DNA of 64,000 bases from Punctularia strigosozonata HHB-11173 SS5 (GCF_000264995.1 NW_006767433.1:3946412-4010411); one strand, 5' to 3'. Positions 44,316 through 60,000 are shown, counted from the first letter of the stretch. Translations and numbers: made by a program. The notes: generated by a model not told the origin, from the sequence alone.

Positions 44316-46264
44316 TTAGAAGTTCTCCTTGCCGAAGAAGAACCGGGTGCCCTTGGGGTTGGAGTACTTGTTGCTCATCTTGTGGAGCACGCGAGACAGG
44401 GCCGCGGGACCGCAGAAGAACACACCGACATCCGTCTCCGGGTGCTTGTCTGCGATGGAGCCAAACACGCGATCCCAGTTCGGGCGGCCGAAGTGCGTCG
44501 GGGCGCGGAGGGAGGTGATCGCGTCCTTCTCGGCACCGACATCCTGGACGATGATGTTCGTCATGTCGTTCTCGTTGATCTTGGCCGTAAGGTAAATGTT
44601 GATCTCGATCCGGTTCTGGGTGTCCTGCTCCTCGACTGCATGCAGAAGAGAGTGGAACCACTCCGCGGTACCGAAGTCACGGATGACCCAAGTGAAGTAC
44701 ACCTTGGACAGGCGTGTCGGCTTGGACTGGTTGAAGTTGTTCATGCGGTACCAAATGGTCTTCAGGATGGACGCGAACGGCGTAACACCAATACCAGCGC
44801 CAACGAGGAGCACGGTCTCGAACTTCAAGAAATCTTCCGAGGCCGAACCGAACGGACCGTCGACCATGACACGGGGAAGAACGCGGTTGACAGGCGGGTT
44901 GGTGGCGGTTCCGATGACCTTTCCTCCAGGCTCAACCTTCTCGCCCTTGCCCTTCGATTCGAAATCGCAACCCACGGCCTTGGCCAGTGCGCTCGTGAAG
45001 TCGCCGACAACACGAATATGGACCGATATGTAGTCTTCCTCGGGAGCGGAGGTGAGAGTGAACGGGTGCCACTGGAAGTAAGAAACCTCAGGGCAGGAGA
45101 GGAAGATGTATTGGCCCGCGCGAGTAGTGGTCTTCTCCTTCTTGATCTGGAGTTCCATAACCTTCGAAGGGTGCTGGATGACCTTCGAAATGTAGGTGCG
45201 GTGGCGAGAGCGAACTTCACGGAGGACACGCTCGTAGATCCAGATGACACCGCCAACAAGCCAGTAGCGCTGGAAGAAGACAGTTATCAACTAACGCACA
45301 TATACGCTGTTATCGTCTGAGCTCACCCAGAAGACTCCAATGGTGTTGAACGAGCAGTAAGGAGGCCTGTCCGGCTTGATCATGCAGAACATTCCGTGGA
45401 GCTGCCAGTTGATGAAGAAGACGATGAACAGGTGGTGCGAGTACCAGAAGCGCTCGAAGTGAGCACGGCGGCTGCTCTCACGCGCGAACCAGGCCATGAT
45501 GCCGAGGGCAACCGTCATGATCCAGCCTGTGAGACCGGGACCAGTGATGAAGTTGGCGGCGAGGAAGGCGACAATGCGCTGGCCGGTGTTGTGCGCGTCG
45601 GTGTCCGCCATCGCGAGCAGAGCGAAGTTGCGCATATGGGCGACAATGTGAACAACAGACATCCAGACGATCATCCATCCCGTGGCCTTGTGGAACAAGA
45701 TATTCTTGTCGAAGGGGATAATGTCGTTCAGGGCAGTGCGGCGGAGGAGAGACACGAAGTTACGGCACACAGGCAGGAGGATCATAGCCGCGTCGACGTG
45801 CAGAACCAAAGCCGCTGTACGGGCGATGGCTGCAGGACCTCTTTCAGTAACCAAATTCACGTCATAACCGCGGCGGACTCACGGAAAGTGATGCCGAACG
45901 TAGCACGCGCGGTGACCGAGTTGTCCTTCAGGTCATAGTGAAGGAAACCGAGGACAGCTACGATGAGGTGGAGGAAGATCCAGACGTAGAACGTGATACG
46001 CCTTCCGCCCTCATTGATCATCCACATCTTGTACCGCTGCAACAGCGTCTTGGGTTTCTCAGGCGCCTTGGGCATCGTGCTGCCGTTGGTGTTGCTGCGC
46101 TGCAAGCCCTGGAGCCGGCGACGCTCCGTCTTGTTGCGCTGGAGGTGACCTGGCTCAACGCCGCCGTTGGCGTACACGTTGGGCATGTCCGGGTGTTGGT
46201 CGAGGGCGCTGGAGGCCCTGTCGGAGAAGTCAAGCCCCGAGGAGCGCTTGCTGTTGTAGGCCAT
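44316..46264 (-). CDS. NOXA: NADPH oxidase, NoxA/gp91phox type
   Basis: Membrane flavocytochrome that passes electrons from NADPH to O2 and makes superoxide for hyphal differentiation and fruiting. ATG at 46264: MAYNSKRSSGLDFSDRASSA, an N-terminal cytosolic extension of about 70 residues, then WMINEGGRRITFYVWIFLHL (TM1). An intron (donor in FR, acceptor GAAAGAG) joins RPAAIARTAALVLHVDAAMI. Haem His residues: ILFHKATGWMIVWMSVVHIV and RFWYSHHLFIVFFINWQLHG. A second intron precedes RYWLVGGVIWIYERVLREVR. FAD site: QWHPFTLTSAPEEDY; NADPH site: ETVLLVGAGIGVTPFASILK and GVFFCGPAALSRVLH. It ends RFFFGKENF. No EF-hands, so it is not NoxC. All functional motifs are intact. Confidence 0.96.
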
Positions 46265-47169
46265 GGCTTGGCTCTAGGGCGACGTGGTAGTCGTGTTTAA
46301 TTTAGTGGAAGTAGTCGATCGATGTCCTGCACGGCGCTGGGCGAGTAGGGTCGAATGGGTAAGGACCGGCCTGCGGGGAACAGGGAAGGAGTGAGGACGA
46401 GAAAGAAAAGGGATCCTGTGGCTCTGATCCCGTCTGTCGCGGGCTGATGAGCGTTCTGACCGGCCGCCTTTGCTGGGGGTCGCCATGCCACCGCCTTCCA
46501 GGCCGTTCCCAGTCGCCGCCTCCGCCTTCCAGACCTGATGCTCATGGTAATCCTTGTCTTCGCACTCGTTGCCTCGCACGACGCAACGTAGTCCGTAGCG
46601 CCGTCTCAGTTGCATTGACGAGCAATATCAACCAGCTATGCGACTCTCTTCGTGGCCACTGCTGGTCAGACATCTAACAAATAGCGGTGCACCGACCGCG
46701 TCTGAGATCAGAGCCCTGCAACATCCCGGATTGATCGTCTACCCGCGGCAGCCGCTGCCGAATGTAATCAGGAATAGTCGACTGCCCCAGTAGTCATCAA
46801 TGCTTTGCGACCACTCGCATCCATCTTCGGCTCACGCTCAGCCTTTGCGTCCGGCGGTGACATCGACAACTATTCACGGACACTTCTGCACAGAAATACC
46901 CCGGCGCTTTGCGTGTGCGTCCCCACGGATCTGACGCTCATCATCAATCGACAATCTTGCATAGCTACCAAACCCTCGGGCCCTGCGGTGGGTCGCCGGC
47001 CAAGCAACTTCCACGGACACGCAGGATAATAAACGCAGCAAACTGGCAGCAAATCATCAAAGCGCGTCCTGCACATTTGATACGCAGTGGTGCTTATACC
47101 CGTCATGAAGTACCAGTCGAGTTACACGGTGCTAAAGGAGATCATTGACATCCATGCACTGCCGATAGA
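46265..47169. other. Spacer upstream of NADPH oxidase
   Basis: 0.9 kb; GC-rich leader near 46265-46560, then nothing recognised. Confidence 0.4.
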
Positions 47170-48932
47170 TTATGATAGTGACCCACCAGATAGCCCGGTG
47201 TAATTCACAACGTTCTTGCATATCAGCTCGACGCTCGCGCCAGCAGGGGGGGAGACATCAAAGTCCGCGAACTTGATGTTCGGACAAGGCACAGCGGGGC
47301 TGCACTCGATATCGACAACTGGCAAGGCGTCAATCAAGCAGTTCGCGGGCAGTTCATCGCACACTCACGTTTAGCAGTTGCGGCCGTGCCAGTGAAATCC
47401 TCAAATGCCACATTGCTGAACTGCAGCGTCGACGGCGCGTCTCCGCTATGCGCTCCGTTGGTCTGGTACAGGGCCACGGGCTTGTTAACTCTGTCAAGCT
47501 TGGCATGCTTGACGACGACGTTCTTGACATGACCAGTCGCTCCTCCTCCACCAGTCGGAGGGACGCCATTCACAGTGCCATCCCATGATTTCAAGTAGAC
47601 GCCGTTCTGCATGTTCGGTTGAATGGACGAGTTGAGCCGAATGAGGTGGAGGTTTTGCATGGTGACGTTCTCCACGATATCGGGTAGGTCAACATATTGG
47701 CCTAATGAACCTGAGATAGCTTCCGTTAGGTTGCCACTATGCTGAGGACAGCTAGTACTCACCGATGGCGATGCCATTTCCTCCTCGGCAGGTGACACCG
47801 TCGATGAAAAGATTTGTCGAATTCTATCCGACGCTGTGTCAGCGAGATCAACATGAAACGTTCTGTCCTCACTCCTTTGATTGCCAAGCAATCGTCTCCG
47901 CAGGTGATCTACAAGACGTTGAGAACCGATGTCGGACAAATAAGTAGGCATAGCCACGCACATCCCAGTTCTTGAGTACGACAGAATCCGAGCGATATGT
48001 ATCGATACCATCCGTGTTTGGCACAATGCTAAAACCGGGTTGGTCATGGTCATCTTTTGAAATCGGAAAGATGCTGCGCTCACTTCTTCCCTACCCATGC
48101 AGGATCGGTGTTGGTCGCGTTGCAGTACATCCCGTCATACACGACTTGTGTACTTTGGGCAACTGTGTTGCACCAGAACGGCTGCGCCTCGATCCTGAAA
48201 TCCTTCACAACGCCCCTCGTGACGTTGCTTAACGTAAGTGCGATGGGCCGCCCGTCGCCGTCTTCGCGCGTGCGATTTGCATAGTAGCTCCACCAGGGCT
48301 GACCGTTGCCGTTGATACCGCCGGTGTTGTGGGCGTCGACAAGGAAGTCAGACCCGGTGAGCACAAACCACGAGGCTTGGTTTTGGATGAAGACGACGCG
48401 GTACGTATTGGCGGCATCGAGCCAATATTGGATGTCGGGAATAAACTGGACACATGTTGAACGGAGATCAGGAGATATCCAAGGGAATATATGCGCTAGC
48501 ACATACGCTGAGGTAGCCATTCAGATGTACCTCGGAGTTCTTGAGATGCCAGGTCATTTTTCTGAACGGCAAGGTGAGCTCATACGAAACTAAGGGATGC
48601 AAGGGACGCACGCACCTTGTGATATTGTACTCCCCCTCCGCAAATGTGGTGATGCCACCGTGCCCACACTTCGTGATAGCGGCTTCAATCTGGGCACAAC
48701 ATCAGCAAGAGGTCGAGGAACGATGGCACAAAAGAAAGCGTCGCTACACCGAACTGCAAAATGCTCTTCTGCTCACCTGGCTGGTATCATCCTTTCCCTT
48801 CCCTAGCGGTTTGAGGTGGCACTGTAAATGCTTGTTCGACGCAGACGGTCGCGAGTCCGCAAACGCAGGACCAGACGCGTACGCCTGATGCAGCAGCGAC
48901 ACCAGTGCCAAAGATCCCTGCAGCCACTTCAT
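47170..48932 (-). CDS. GH28 pectinase, exo-acting type likely
   Basis: Secreted glycoside hydrolase acting on polygalacturonan or rhamnogalacturonan. ATG at 48932: MKWLQGSLALVSLLHQAYAS is a signal peptide. Then CHLKPLGKGKDDTSQ, an intron, IEAAITKCGHGGITTF, and beta-helix exons: NQASWFVLTGSDFLVDAHNT, GGINGNGQPWWSYYANRTRE, TLSNVTRGVVKDFRIEAQPF. Catalytic region: NIVPNTDGIDTYRSDSVVLK, then CGDDCLAIK (the Asp pair), CRGGNGIAIGSLGQY, where the canonical GHG His is Asn, and NGVYLKSWDGT at the usual RIK position. Ends TGLSGGSLS at 47170. The insertion-rich layout and GNG resemble exo-polygalacturonase/exo-rhamnogalacturonan subfamilies. Substrate not certain. Confidence 0.88.
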
Positions 48933-49300
48933 CCCGAAAGCCGCTGGTGAAGATTGTTGCCTTGTCTGCCTTTATACTGCGGGCGTCACTGCGCCAACGC
49001 GTACGCGCGGAGCCGTCCAGGTCATGACCTCCGGAGCGGTAGCAGACGATCCTGTGACTGGAGACATGACCTCGAGGATGACTTCGTCGGGGAGAAGAGC
49101 AGAGGGCGCGCCGGCAAGCGGCGGGCCGCACGCTCCGCTATTTGCGGACGCATCATAATTACACTCGAAGCTGTAGGCCGGGGACGCATGACCTTGACCG
49201 CATCGTTGTTCCAGACGTTTCGAAATTCTAGTGATACATTCCCATAGGTATCGCAGCCTCCGAGGTGCAACACGCCGCAGCCTATCGATAGATGTGTAAT
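48933..49300. other. Spacer upstream of GH28
   Basis: 368 bp holding the GH28 promoter and the 3' UTR of the dioxygenase. No motif assigned. Confidence 0.35.
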
Positions 49301-50773
49301 TTACTTGAAGATTTGGCCTTTGAAACCAGGGAGGATAGTGGCCCCATCCTTATACTCGCCCTGTGCTTGTTGCCACTTTTGCTTGCTGAACGTGAACTCT
49401 GCGACGGTGATTAGTTTGCACACACGGGACCATGCAGCATCAGGCGTTTCTAACCTTCCATGGTGGGAACGTGAACACCTTCCCTTTCGAACTCGTTCTG
49501 GGTGTACCCCTCACGTTTCAGGACTGGGCTATCGACAGTCGAGAGGACGAGGTCGTTGCGAGGACTGGTGAAGACAGCGTAAGCAAGCTCGGCTGGCACC
49601 AGAATGGCTATGCTTACCGAGCAAAGTACAGCAATCCCAAACGGTCGACATGTTGTTGGTCCTTAGGTGGGGCTGCGACACTGCATCCAGCGCACGGGTC
49701 AGCCCATCCGTGTATATGAATGTATAGGAATGCGGACCGATGAATGGTCGACTTGATGTATCCACCAGTCAAGAACGACAAAGCGTCACAGGTGTTGACG
49801 GTGAGCGTACCGTCTTGCGGCTTTACCCACTTCCACTGCCCAGTGAGATGATCCTTGATTTGCAGGGCCGCAACGGGTTGCTGAATTTGCAAATAATATT
49901 CAGACGGGGTGCGTAATATCACCCGATAAGGTGCTCACCCTGAAGAGCAGAGTGATGGTGCCGAGATCTGTGTGCCCCTGGCCCCAGATCCCACCAATCT
50001 GCTTCGTCTCCTCTGCCGTGTACTTGGAATACTTCATGTAGCGTAGATGATCCTCGCTCTTGTCTTCGTACCGGTGTCGGCTGGTGAAGTAATCTTCCGG
50101 AAGTTCGAGGGCCAGCGCGATTAGCGTATGCAACGGGTCCAACACCTCCGAATGCAGCGATCTCGCGAACTCTTCGATCTCCTCGATGTGGTCTGCGACC
50201 GGCGCGGGGTGGTTCTGAGGGAAATCGCCGTTGAACTCTGACGGTGCAAACTCTGATCAGCGCAATCGGATCCTTCTCGTGCATAGGATCACCTACTGGG
50301 GATGTTATAGACTTCCGTGCGGTCACGGAGGCCGCCTTGGATGATCCGCCGACCGGCAGGGCGGTACCCGTTGTACTGCCCGTTGTCGAGATCAGGAACG
50401 TACTTCAGCTTCTCCTCCAAAGGAAGCTCATAGAACGCCTGGCCGATGGCGAATTGACGATTGACGCGCTCCTGGGAGATGTTGAAGTTCTTCACGTAGA
50501 AGAAACCTAGGCAAGGTGAATTAGTCATTGATTTCCGTATCTTCGTAGAGGAAGTACCGAAGGTGCGAATGGCTTCGATCAGCGTCTGCGCGAGCTGTCG
50601 CTTTCCCTCAGAAGTACTAACGAGCGAGAGGTCGATCGTCGGTACTGCAACAGAAAGGTTCGTGACATAGCTTCAGTCACTCCGAGCAAGTCATACGTAC
50701 AGTCTGCCCAGTCCAGATTCTCCTTCGTTTCTGCGACATGGTTGTAGGATGAGAGAGAGGTAGGTGCGCCCAT
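49301..50773 (-). CDS. 2-oxoglutarate/Fe(II)-dependent oxygenase, isopenicillin-N-synthase-like fold
   Basis: Double-stranded beta-helix oxygenase. ATG at 50773: MGAPTSLSSYNHVAETKENL, an intron, PTIDLSLVSTSEGKRQLAQT (typical DIOX_N start), TFGFFYVKNFNISQERVNRQ, FYELPLEEKLKYVPDLDNGQ and GGLRDRTEVYNI. The iron site reads GIWGQGHTDLGTITLLFR (HxD) and later IKSTIHRVAAPPK (second His), the latter joined across an intron. GLLYFARPHNDLVLSTVD follows and the C-terminus is SKQKWQQAQGEYKDGATILP up to TAA 49301-49303. Fungal relatives act in secondary metabolism or nucleobase oxidation; the substrate is unknown. It is divergent to the Dal5-type permease at 51649. Confidence 0.88.
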
Positions 50774-51648
50774 GATGGTCAGAGAGGTTGACGAGTGCTG
50801 AGCTCGCCGCTGAGTCACTTAACACGGCTGGCTGCTTTTGCACTATATCTCTCATGTAGATATAGACAGGCCAATTGCGTGCTCTGGGAGGCATAATACA
50901 CCATCGCCCCCAGCTTGGTCATGTTACAGTATTGAGTGGACCGGAACGCATTTACCGTGCAGCTCGACGGAGAAAGGCTGCCCTCCGAGAGATAAGCCCC
51001 AGTTGATAGGAGGTCCAGATGCATCTGTCAACTTCGATCCGCCTGCCGTTGAGTGGGATACGGAATGCGATTCGTCGTGCAGTTGCACACAATCCTCAGA
51101 TATATACGCGCGTGTCTGTAGCCTACGCTGACGCAGTCCGAGCCTACCAGTCGTATGCTTGCCGGGTCTGGCAACGAAAGGAACGTCCTGTATCAGTGCG
51201 AATATCGCCGACGTCGAACTCAAACAGAGAGGTAGTGCTCAGAGGGTGCCAGGATGGTGCAAGAGCCAAGGAGTGACGCGCCATCCCGCCTCACGCGGGC
51301 CGCGTCTCGGACTCGTTGGAGTCGGCGCGATGGCCGAACGGTTCCTGTCTTCGACTTCTGCACCTCTGAAGGCGATTCGGCAGATCTTCCGGGACCAGGT
51401 ACAGATAGTCGCCCAGCGTTTGCGCCATTTCATCCTTGCATGTCCTCAGCCGCTTGGATCCCTCCTCTTTATCATGGACTCGTTTGCTGCGTCGAGGATG
51501 ATTGTGTTGCGCTTCGCTCACTCTCGTTCGCAACCCGATGTCCTCTATCATATCTCGCGTTCGGCGGAATCCCGTAGGGAATGTCCTCGTCGATGTCTTT
51601 GACTGTGAGTTATCGTCCAGCATGTTCCGTTGCCCATTCTCATACCAG
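50774..51648. promoter_or_regulatory. Intergenic region of divergent oxygenase/permease pair
   Basis: 0.87 kb between the start of the oxygenase and the first supported exon of the permease. It must contain both promoters and the unresolved first exon of the permease; one possible start is an ATG at 51474 with donor CCC|GTAGGG near 51572. Confidence 0.35.
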
Positions 51649-53788
51649 GATGGGCGACAGGGTACCCGGCGCATCTGCCAGCCGCCGAGCGCAAGCTCTT
51701 GCGAAAACTCGATCTTAGCATATTGGTTTTTGCAAGCTTAAGCTGTCAGTGGTCGCAATCAGCTCCGATGGGATGCATGCTCACCGCGATTGGGTTTAGT
51801 TTTCTGCAAATACCTTGATCAATCCAACATTACCAATGCGTGGGCATAATCATACCACGTCTCAAAGACGCCTAAATCTGACCCGATGATAGCTACGTAT
51901 CTGGAATGAAAGAAGACATCCATGCCGATGGCAACGCTCTCAACTACTTCACTGTGGCATGGACCACTGCGTATGTGATTGGGCAAGTGCCGTTAGTGTC
52001 ATTACAGAGTCGACCTGGCATGTGAGTGGCATACTTATGCAGAGTGACATGACACCTAATCACTGGGTCCTCAGTGCCCCGTATTTCTTGCCCACTCTAG
52101 AAATCATATGGGCGATCCTCACATTCTCTCAGAGCCGGGTGACCAAGCTTTGGCAAATGTATCTTCTTCGCGCTTTGGTATGCGACCCGATCAACACGTC
52201 CCTGAACCTCCACTGATGACTGGCATAGGTCGGGTTTTTTGAGGCTCCATCTTTTGCCGGGACGCATCTCATCCTTGGAAGCTGGTATAAACCAGAAGAA
52301 TTATTCAAGCGCGCTGGGTATGCTCCAAATTTCCCTCCTGCTTACGAGTAAAAGCTGATCAGACTCGCTGGTTCAGAACGTGGTTCATGGGCAACTCCCT
52401 TGGATCAATGTTCAGGTATTGTCCTCTGAAAAGTGTTGTACATAGAGGCTCAGCCCCTCCTTTCGCTTCAGCGGGTATTTGCAAGCTGCAGCGTACAAAA
52501 ATCTCAATGGAGTAATGGGGCTCAGTGGTTGGCAATGGCTCTTTGTTATCGACGGTAAGCCACCCCTACCTTGGTAGATACTGATTGACCGATAAAATAC
52601 TGTCCAGGTGTCATCACACTTCCCATTGCATTTTTGGGCTTCGCATTTTTCCGTTAGTAAACGTCCGAACATTCTGTCAAGATCCGCGCTCACCTTGTTT
52701 CCGCTGTAGCCGGTCTTCCAAATTCTCGCAAGCCGTGGTTCTTCACGGTCGACGAATACAATCTTGCAAAGACTCGCCTCGGGCGGGACCACAAACAAGC
52801 AAGCCGCGAAGGCGTCTCGTTCAAGTCGATCAAAAGGACTTTGACCCGGTCCAAGATCTGGTACCTTTGTGTTGTGATTTACATTTGCCTGATACAAGCG
52901 CATTACTGGACGGGTTATATGGCGCTGTGGTTGAAGGTGCTTTTTCTGCCGGGTACCCCTACGAACGCTTTGATAGGGTGCTGACCCTTTTGAGCAGTCT
53001 GAGGCACCGAAGTATTCAGTACCGCAGATCAATACGCTGCCAACGTTCATCAACCTTATCTCCGCCTTTTCCTCCTGGTTCGGCACAACCGTTGCGGGCA
53101 TTGTGTCGGTTTGGAAACTCTTTACGATCCCGCAGATCTTCTTGACCTTCAGGTTCGTCCCACCGTTCGTCCGGGTTCATGAACATCGCTCATATTGGTC
53201 CTGCTTTACAGTTTGATCGTTCTTACGATATGGACCGTGCCGGATGGCCTCAAGTTCTTCGCATTCTATTCCAGCGGCCTCTCAGGCATGACGAGCCCCA
53301 TATTGTACTCCTGGATCAATACAGTGCTTAGAGGGGATACCGAATCAAGGGCGTTCGGTATGTCCGCTCATTGACATCGATTGAATACCAGTTCTTACGA
53401 TTGGTGTAGTGTTCTCTTCGATGATGACGCTTGGCTATTGGTAGGTGATAACCTTGATGAGTATTCTAGGCCTGACCTGGTTCCCAGCACCCAGATATGG
53501 GTTCCGTTGTTTACCTTCCCCACCGTCGAGGCCCCTCGGTTCCCCCACGGGTACCCGGCATCGCTCGCGTTTCTTATCGCGATGTGGGTGTTGATGATGC
53601 TCGGGTGTTACTGGTGGAGGGCACCGGGCTCTGCGAACATACCCAGAACCGAGGAAGACCCGGAGGAGTTCAAGGGAGATTCGTACAGCGAAGGAAGTTT
53701 GGAGGAAGGGAAAGATGAAGTGGAACTTGACAAATCGAGCTTGGACGCAGAGCCAGCACTGCACGGTGAACATGATGAGCGGAAGTAG
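51649..53788 (+). CDS. MFS anion permease, Dal5/allantoate-pantothenate type (5' incomplete)
   Basis: Twelve-helix proton symporter of the anion:cation symporter branch. First supported exon: [20 protein letters not shown], the classic N-terminus of the family. Short introns then link [71 protein letters not shown] (family signature), [71 protein letters not shown]-like helices, [55 protein letters not shown] and [21 protein letters not shown] charged cytosolic tail rich in Glu, Asp and Lys ends GEHDERK at TAG 53786-53788. All exons stay in frame. About eleven introns; the first exon is not resolved. Confidence 0.85.
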
Positions 53789-54732
53789 GCAGGCGTCGGT
53801 CGCGACGATCTGCGACGGGTATCAGCGACAGCTCAATAGATGTGTAGATAAAGATTTCCTTCACGATCATCCCATTAGCCAGCGAAACAGAGCGAGGCAC
53901 TATGCTTCCTGAGGGGCGTGCTGGACCGCCATACGAGGTAAGCTCGGTGCTGTCGATGCACCGTGCTGTATCATACTGTATATACGTACGTGCCGGCCTT
54001 GAGGACGTGGATTCTATTCTTGGCTTTGATGTGAGAAGAACACAGTCATGGGGCAATTCCAGTTGTCATCGAGATCTGCAGTTTGTCCTCGACCGTATGT
54101 AGATTCAACATCAATTCAACATTGTGACTCCGTCGCATATCTCACGGGGAGTCCCCAACGAAGCGTTCAAGCACGGGCCGCCCGTATTTCTCTCCCGCAA
54201 TGTCTCCCCCAACAGCTCTGGCTCTCTAAAGAAAGCGGCGTAAGCAGGCTGTACGGGTTGGAGACATGACAAACGCGAGTCAGAGCGCTGTGTCTGTGAA
54301 GCAGCCTGTAGACATCCCGGGACATCTCAGATCTTCTTTTGGCATTTGCCCTCGCCGGCGCGGGTTACTGTATCGCCCCTGCGCCGAACTGATCTAAATA
54401 TAAACACCTCTGTTATGAGAATTCGTGAAGGAGCCAAGGATGCTATATCGCTATGAACTTATACTCGTCGCTCGAAGATCTTCGTGTCTCGGTCAGGCTG
54501 AGTGCGACATGAAGGATACATGTCAGACTGCTGTTGTATACACGTGTTCACGACAATAGCGCCGGGATGCTACACTGCGGTGCTTTCCAGTTCCGGATGA
54601 CTTGCACAGGTATCGGTGCAGGAAAGCGGTGTTCATTTGTGTGAACAAGGGATGCGGGGGAGGGCGCTGACGGTCGCATAAATACCGATTGGGCCTGAGC
54701 CCCTGTGCAACCTAACCCATCCTCGACCTGCA
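53789..54732. promoter_or_regulatory. Spacer and promoter of CaMK-type kinase
   Basis: 0.94 kb. ATAAATA at 54678-54684 is 49-55 nt before the kinase ATG and may serve as its TATA box. Nothing else recognised. Confidence 0.35.
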
Positions 54733-56853
<2,121 letters not shown>

Positions 56854-57021
56854 ACATATCAACCCAACTAATACCGCTTGCACTTGCTTCTTGCTATTCC
56901 GTTCTTGCATTCAGAATTCGTGTACACTATGATCGAAGTGAGTTCCGTATCACGATTACCGCCCGTTTCGCCCCCAGTCACTGCGTACAAGTCCAGTAGT
57001 CGATGAGGAGCACCCGCTCGG

Positions 57022-60000
57022 TCATCGATCAATGAGCCTCGAAAGCAACGATTGAAATGCCGCAGGTATATCCTGAGTGTTGGCGACGTTGAACGCACGT
57101 CCGGGGAATTGGCGGGAGACCCTGGGCGGGGCCAACATCAGAAACGTCGGACATATGCGGTGTAGCATAATTACCATGCAGCCTCAGAGCTTTCACCGAT
57201 GCATATCAAGGCAGTATTCACTTTCTTGTCTTTGTCCATCGCTCGTTTGAGGTCTTGGGGTGTGATATTGTATCTCGCAAAATTCGCATCCGTGATAGCA
57301 ACCACAATCCATTCATCTGCATAGGACGTCAATCTCAAGTGCCTCTGATAGCTTGAGAGACATACCAGCATCGTATTTCGCAACCTCCGTGACAGCCTTC
57401 TCGATCGCCTCCACTAAAAAGAAAAGGTGTTTGCGCCTCTCGAGCTATAAATGACAAGCACATACCGGTATGGTCACCCGCAAAAGCATATTGTGTTATC
57501 ATGTTCATCTTCTCCACGACTTTCCAGCGATCTCTCGTGTCCGCTGGAGGTTTCTCAAGCTCGACCAGAGGAATATCGGCTCCGTCGCCCGACTAGACAA
57601 TTTGCGGGTCAACTACGGTCACTGTATATCGGCATTGTTCTGAACTAACATGCCCGTATATCTAGCATACATCTTATCAGTAAAGATAGGAAATAATCAA
57701 GGGAAGTACCGACATCCCAGGCGTATTTATCAGGTCTGGCGATACGTTGCAGGCTCTCCATGAGCATCACCGCTAAAATGGATTTAGCTCCAGCGTCGTC
57801 ATTCATGTTCCCGTCGCTGTTTACCTGTCTCGAGGCTTCTTCGCAGACGACCGTCATTCTGAAACCGATACCTTAACGTTTTATCAGATCATGGCCGAAA
57901 CCGGGACACGGTCCATATACCCACATGGATCCGCTTAGATCGAACAAAAACCTGATTCGTTTCGGTCTGATAGAAAGTAGTCAGCGTCTACGTTGAAAGA
58001 ACTGTTCAAGCATAGTCATTACTTGATCTGAGGTCTTCCAAGCTCCGGCTTATCAACGCCTCTTCGTTTGTATACAGTCGCCTCTCCGGTCAGACCCTCA
58101 GTGAGACGACTCTCGTCAAGTTCGCCGTCTGTTTGCCTTTTCACCTGAAGGCAGTCAGTGGACGCACACCTATCTGGTCTACCCCGCCATACCCAAACTC
58201 TTTCTTCCTCTCTGGCTGCGAGATCTGCGCCAAACACAAGTCAGGCTTTGGATTGTCAACCTATGGAATACGCCGACTTTCGAGAAGATCGTGCAGGCGG
58301 ACGATGTGAGGTTCAACTGCCGACATCAATGCAGCGTACCCCTTGGCCTCCAAGGTGCTCATGTTCAACTCTGTGATTCCGTTGTTTTGTTTGTTTGGTA
58401 ATAAGTTTATGAACGCACCCTCCAATCTACGAGCGAGTTCTTGTCTGGCCATATCTCTCGCTTGCTCCTTGATCTGCTCAGGCACTTCATTCTTCAGCTG
58501 GTCTGAGACCTACGACGGGATTAGGTGATTATGCGTAGCTCATCGACAAAGTAATACCTGATATACATCATGGCCTTTGAACAGGCGCATGTAACCTCCA
58601 CGTCCACCCAGTCCAGCAGTGTCTCGACCTCCTACCTTGATAATCCATGAGCAGGGTTCGCTGAGGCGAGGATCGCGGCATAGGTTTCTACGTACCCCTC
58701 CTGCCCAAGTATTGCCACCGATATGCGGTTCGTTGTTGGGGTCATCTTTACCATGATTTGGTTTGTCGAGGTCGGCCGAACCCTTAGGGTCAAATCTCAA
58801 GTCAAGGACCTTTTTGCGTGCCTGATCTCTGGCGGCATGTAGTCCGATATGGTTCACGGACAATCTTACATCATCACAGTCAACGGGGCCCTCAGAATCT
58901 TCAGACCATAGGACTGACCCATGATCCTGCAATATCTGAGCTAGTTTGTGCACGGTCTCCGGCTTCGCCACGTCAAAATCGAAGACATTCCTCAATGAAG
59001 TCTCTAGAGAATCCTCTGGGTATGCTTGAAGATGGCGGACCAGGTTTATGAGCTCTGAGCACCAGTAAGTATCACTTTCTGACTTGAGACAGTAGCAAAC
59101 CTAACCCCTGAGGGAATACGGATAAGTTAGGGTGTTGATTTCGTATGCGCGTCGCAAGTCGTGGAACACGCCGATGAGTCGCAGCATCAGATCCTCGTCC
59201 AACTCAGGAGCGAGTTGCGACAATAAACGTCTTTCGGAGTGAATGTCCGGGTTCATCACGGCGTGCCTGCGCATGCGCTGTCTATGAGAAACTGCATACC
59301 GAGCATAGGATGGACTTGCTTACAAACTGAAGTTATCGCCGAGGACCTGCAGGAAATGGTTGCCGAGGAAAGCTATTGCGCCCGCTCAGCGGTGATACCA
59401 CCTTACTTTCTAAATCTACTCACGATAGCCGGGACGATTAGCGAGCAGCACAAGCCGGAAGTTAGGATGAAGAACAATATCTCCCGGGCGGTTGTACGCT
59501 GAAGAGATCCTGCGGCCATCCGGGAGCGACATCTCTCCCTGAGCAGCCAAGCTCCGGAAGACAGCGACAACGTGTTCGGGCTGTGAAAGTCGTCGTCGTC
59601 AAATCATGCGGTCATGACGGAGAAGGATCAGACAACAACGAACGGCTTTGTCCGCTTCGTCGACGACGACCACACGGCCTAGCTTGATTCCGCGCAGGAG
59701 TGGTGAGTCTTGGTACCGGATCACACCACTCTCTACGGTGGTCTGAAGCATGATTTGGCTGACAGTAGAGTCTCGATGTAATTGCATGTATTCTCGCGGG
59801 CGTCCGAGCATTTCTAGAAGTTTATCAATCATCGCATTCTTACCTACGCCCTGCAGTATTGCACCAATGATCATCTCTTCATGACTCAGCCATCATATAA
59901 CTCGCACCTGATTACCAAGCAGTACGAGATGCTCTCCGAGGAGTTCCAGGTCAATGGCCATTTCTCGCATCAAACCCGACTGCAGGCTATTCTCGTGAAA

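Noticed and set aside
44289-45938. Plus-strand frames of 343 and 180 codons opposite the NADPH oxidase
   Set aside because: Antisense shadows; the reverse strand encodes an intact NOX.
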